Below are positions 61,290 to 64,000 of a stretch of DNA of 64,000 nucleotides, in pieces. The translations under genes and the position numbers were made by a program. Position 1 is the stretch's first letter. The number at the start of each line of letters is the position of its first letter. A model generated the notes under the pieces. It was not told where the DNA came from. It did no database searches and saw nothing but the letters and a program-made list of their open reading frames with translations. Source of the DNA: Hephaestia caeni (GTDB lineage: Bacteria; Pseudomonadota; Alphaproteobacteria; Sphingomonadales; Sphingomonadaceae). Location: contig NZ_QXDC01000003.1 of assembly GCF_003550065.1 (NCBI RefSeq), forward strand, positions 434,001 to 498,000. Direction: 5' to 3'.

Positions 61290-61949
61290 CTAGCGCGCGA
61301 TCGCGGCGTCGCTGACGAACGGATTGTGGCGGCGTTCGTGCGCGAAGTTGCTTGTCGGGCCGTGGCCGGGGATGAAGGCAGTGTCGTCGCCCAAGGGCCA
61401 GAGCTTCTCGACCACGGTGCGCAACAACGTCTGGTGATTGCCGAGCGGGAAATCGGTGCGGCCGATCGAGCCTGCGAACAGCACGTCGCCCACCAGCGCG
61501 AGCGCCGAGGGCGGGTGGTGGAAGATGACGTGGCCGGGGGTGTGCCCGGGGGTGTGATAGACGTCGAGCGCGAGCGTACCGACCGTGACCTGATCACCTT
61601 CATCCAACCAGCGATCGGGCTCGAACGGTACACCGTGGATTCCGTATTTGCGGCCGTCTTCGTCGAGCCGGGCGATCCAGAAGCGATCCTCCTCGTGCGG
61701 CCCCTCGATCGCCACGCCGAGATCGTCGGCGAGCAGCTTCGCCTCGCCGCAATGATCGATATGGCCGTGGGTGAGGAGGATCTTCTCGATCGTGACGCCG
61801 TGCTGCGCCGCGGCCGCCTTGAGCCGGGGAAGATCGCCGCCGGGATCGACGAAGGCCCCCTTCATCGTCTCGGTGCACCACAGCAAGGTGCAATTCTGCT
61901 GGAGCGGGGTGACGGGGATGATCGCGGCGCGGAGCGGGGGCTGAGGCAT
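61290..61949 (-). CDS. Metallo-beta-lactamase-fold hydrolase (YcbL/glyoxalase II-like)
   Basis: 219 aa binuclear-metal hydrolase. Metal-binding motifs are LTHGHIDHCGEAKLL (HxHxDH), HTPGHTPGHVIF (His), LVGDVLFAGSIGRTDF (Asp) and FIPGHGPTSNFAHERRHNPF (His). The last two mark the YcbL/type-II glyoxalase-like subgroup. Substrate is likely a thioester such as lactoylglutathione, but not certain. The start at 61949 (MPQPPLRAAIIPV) is used; an ATG 34 codons upstream overlaps pabB. It is divergent from the pabBC gene, with 41 bases between starts. Confidence 0.92.
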   Translation of the reverse strand: MPQPPLRAAIIPVTPLQQNCTLLWCTETMKGAFVDPGGDLPRLKAAAAQHGVTIEKILLTHGHIDHCGEAKLLADDLGVAIEGPHEEDRFWIARLDEDGRKYGIHGVPFEPDRWLDEGDQVTVGTLALDVYHTPGHTPGHVIFHHPPSALALVGDVLFAGSIGRTDFPLGNHQTLLRTVVEKLWPLGDDTAFIPGHGPTSNFAHERRHNPFVSDAAIAR

Positions 61950-61990
61950 CGCCCGGAAATAGGCCTGGCCGCCGAATCTGCCAAGGAGGC

Positions 61991-64000
<2,010 letters not shown>

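Overview
The window is high-GC bacterial chromosome with tightly packed housekeeping genes. The gene set points to an alphaproteobacterium of the order Sphingomonadales (Sphingomonas or a near relative). Pointers are an Atm1-type exporter like the one known from Novosphingobium, a bacterial alternative oxidase, a class I PHA synthase, a single RelA/SpoT-type enzyme, a CC_3452-family exported protein, the purH / heparinase-like / rpe / rsmB order, and many short inverted repeats of sphingomonad type. This placement is inferred from gene content only. There is no rRNA, prophage, insertion sequence or CRISPR array.

Layout. 1-3.1 kb: yajC-secD-secF protein export genes plus an Mth938-like gene. 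3.1-8.4 kb: glycosyltransferase, DedA protein, a lower-GC orphan gene (5.2-5.7 kb), chorismate mutase, polyprenyl diphosphate synthase, family-5-type uracil-DNA glycosylase, folK. 8.4-9.7 kb: tRNA-Lys followed by a Xre-RES toxin-antitoxin pair. 9.8-18.7 kb: PAP2 phosphatase, CitE-like lyase, a ZnuD-like TonB receptor with a possible Zur box, GtrB-like glycosyltransferase, a RelA/SpoT homologue interrupted by a one-base frameshift, and a CC_3452/HxlR divergent pair. 18.7-29.8 kb: DUF2061 gene, alanine-type aminotransferase, phaC, atm1, GNAT, recQ, then a cluster of phosphatase-like protein, sterol-desaturase-like hydroxylase and GMC oxidoreductase.

30.0-36.1 kb is the most coherent regulated block. 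glnK-amt reads from a consensus sigma-54 promoter. An NsrR-like regulator is divergent from a group III truncated globin, an alternative oxidase and a membrane-anchored DUF1971 protein. An inverted repeat overlaps the likely promoter between them. This looks like a compact nitric-oxide defence and NO-tolerant respiration unit. The regulator is also head-to-tail with metB, a PPOX-family gene and a DUF2007 gene.

36.2-64 kb: rnk, tldD, a zinc-finger protein, an orphan ABC ATPase, a HerA-like ATPase, nadB, a class A beta-lactamase-like lipoprotein, polA translationally overlapping a flippase, purH, a heparinase-like gene, rpe, rsmB, an SDHAF4-like small protein, an AsmA-like protein, the rpmF-plsX-fabH-ihfA-merR group, MAPEG, a metallo-beta-lactamase-fold hydrolase, a pabB-pabC fusion, and the start of an aspartate aminotransferase.

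Four long near-perfect palindromes (9710, 14122, 36100, 49881) all lie between convergent stop codons and probably act as shared terminators or related elements.
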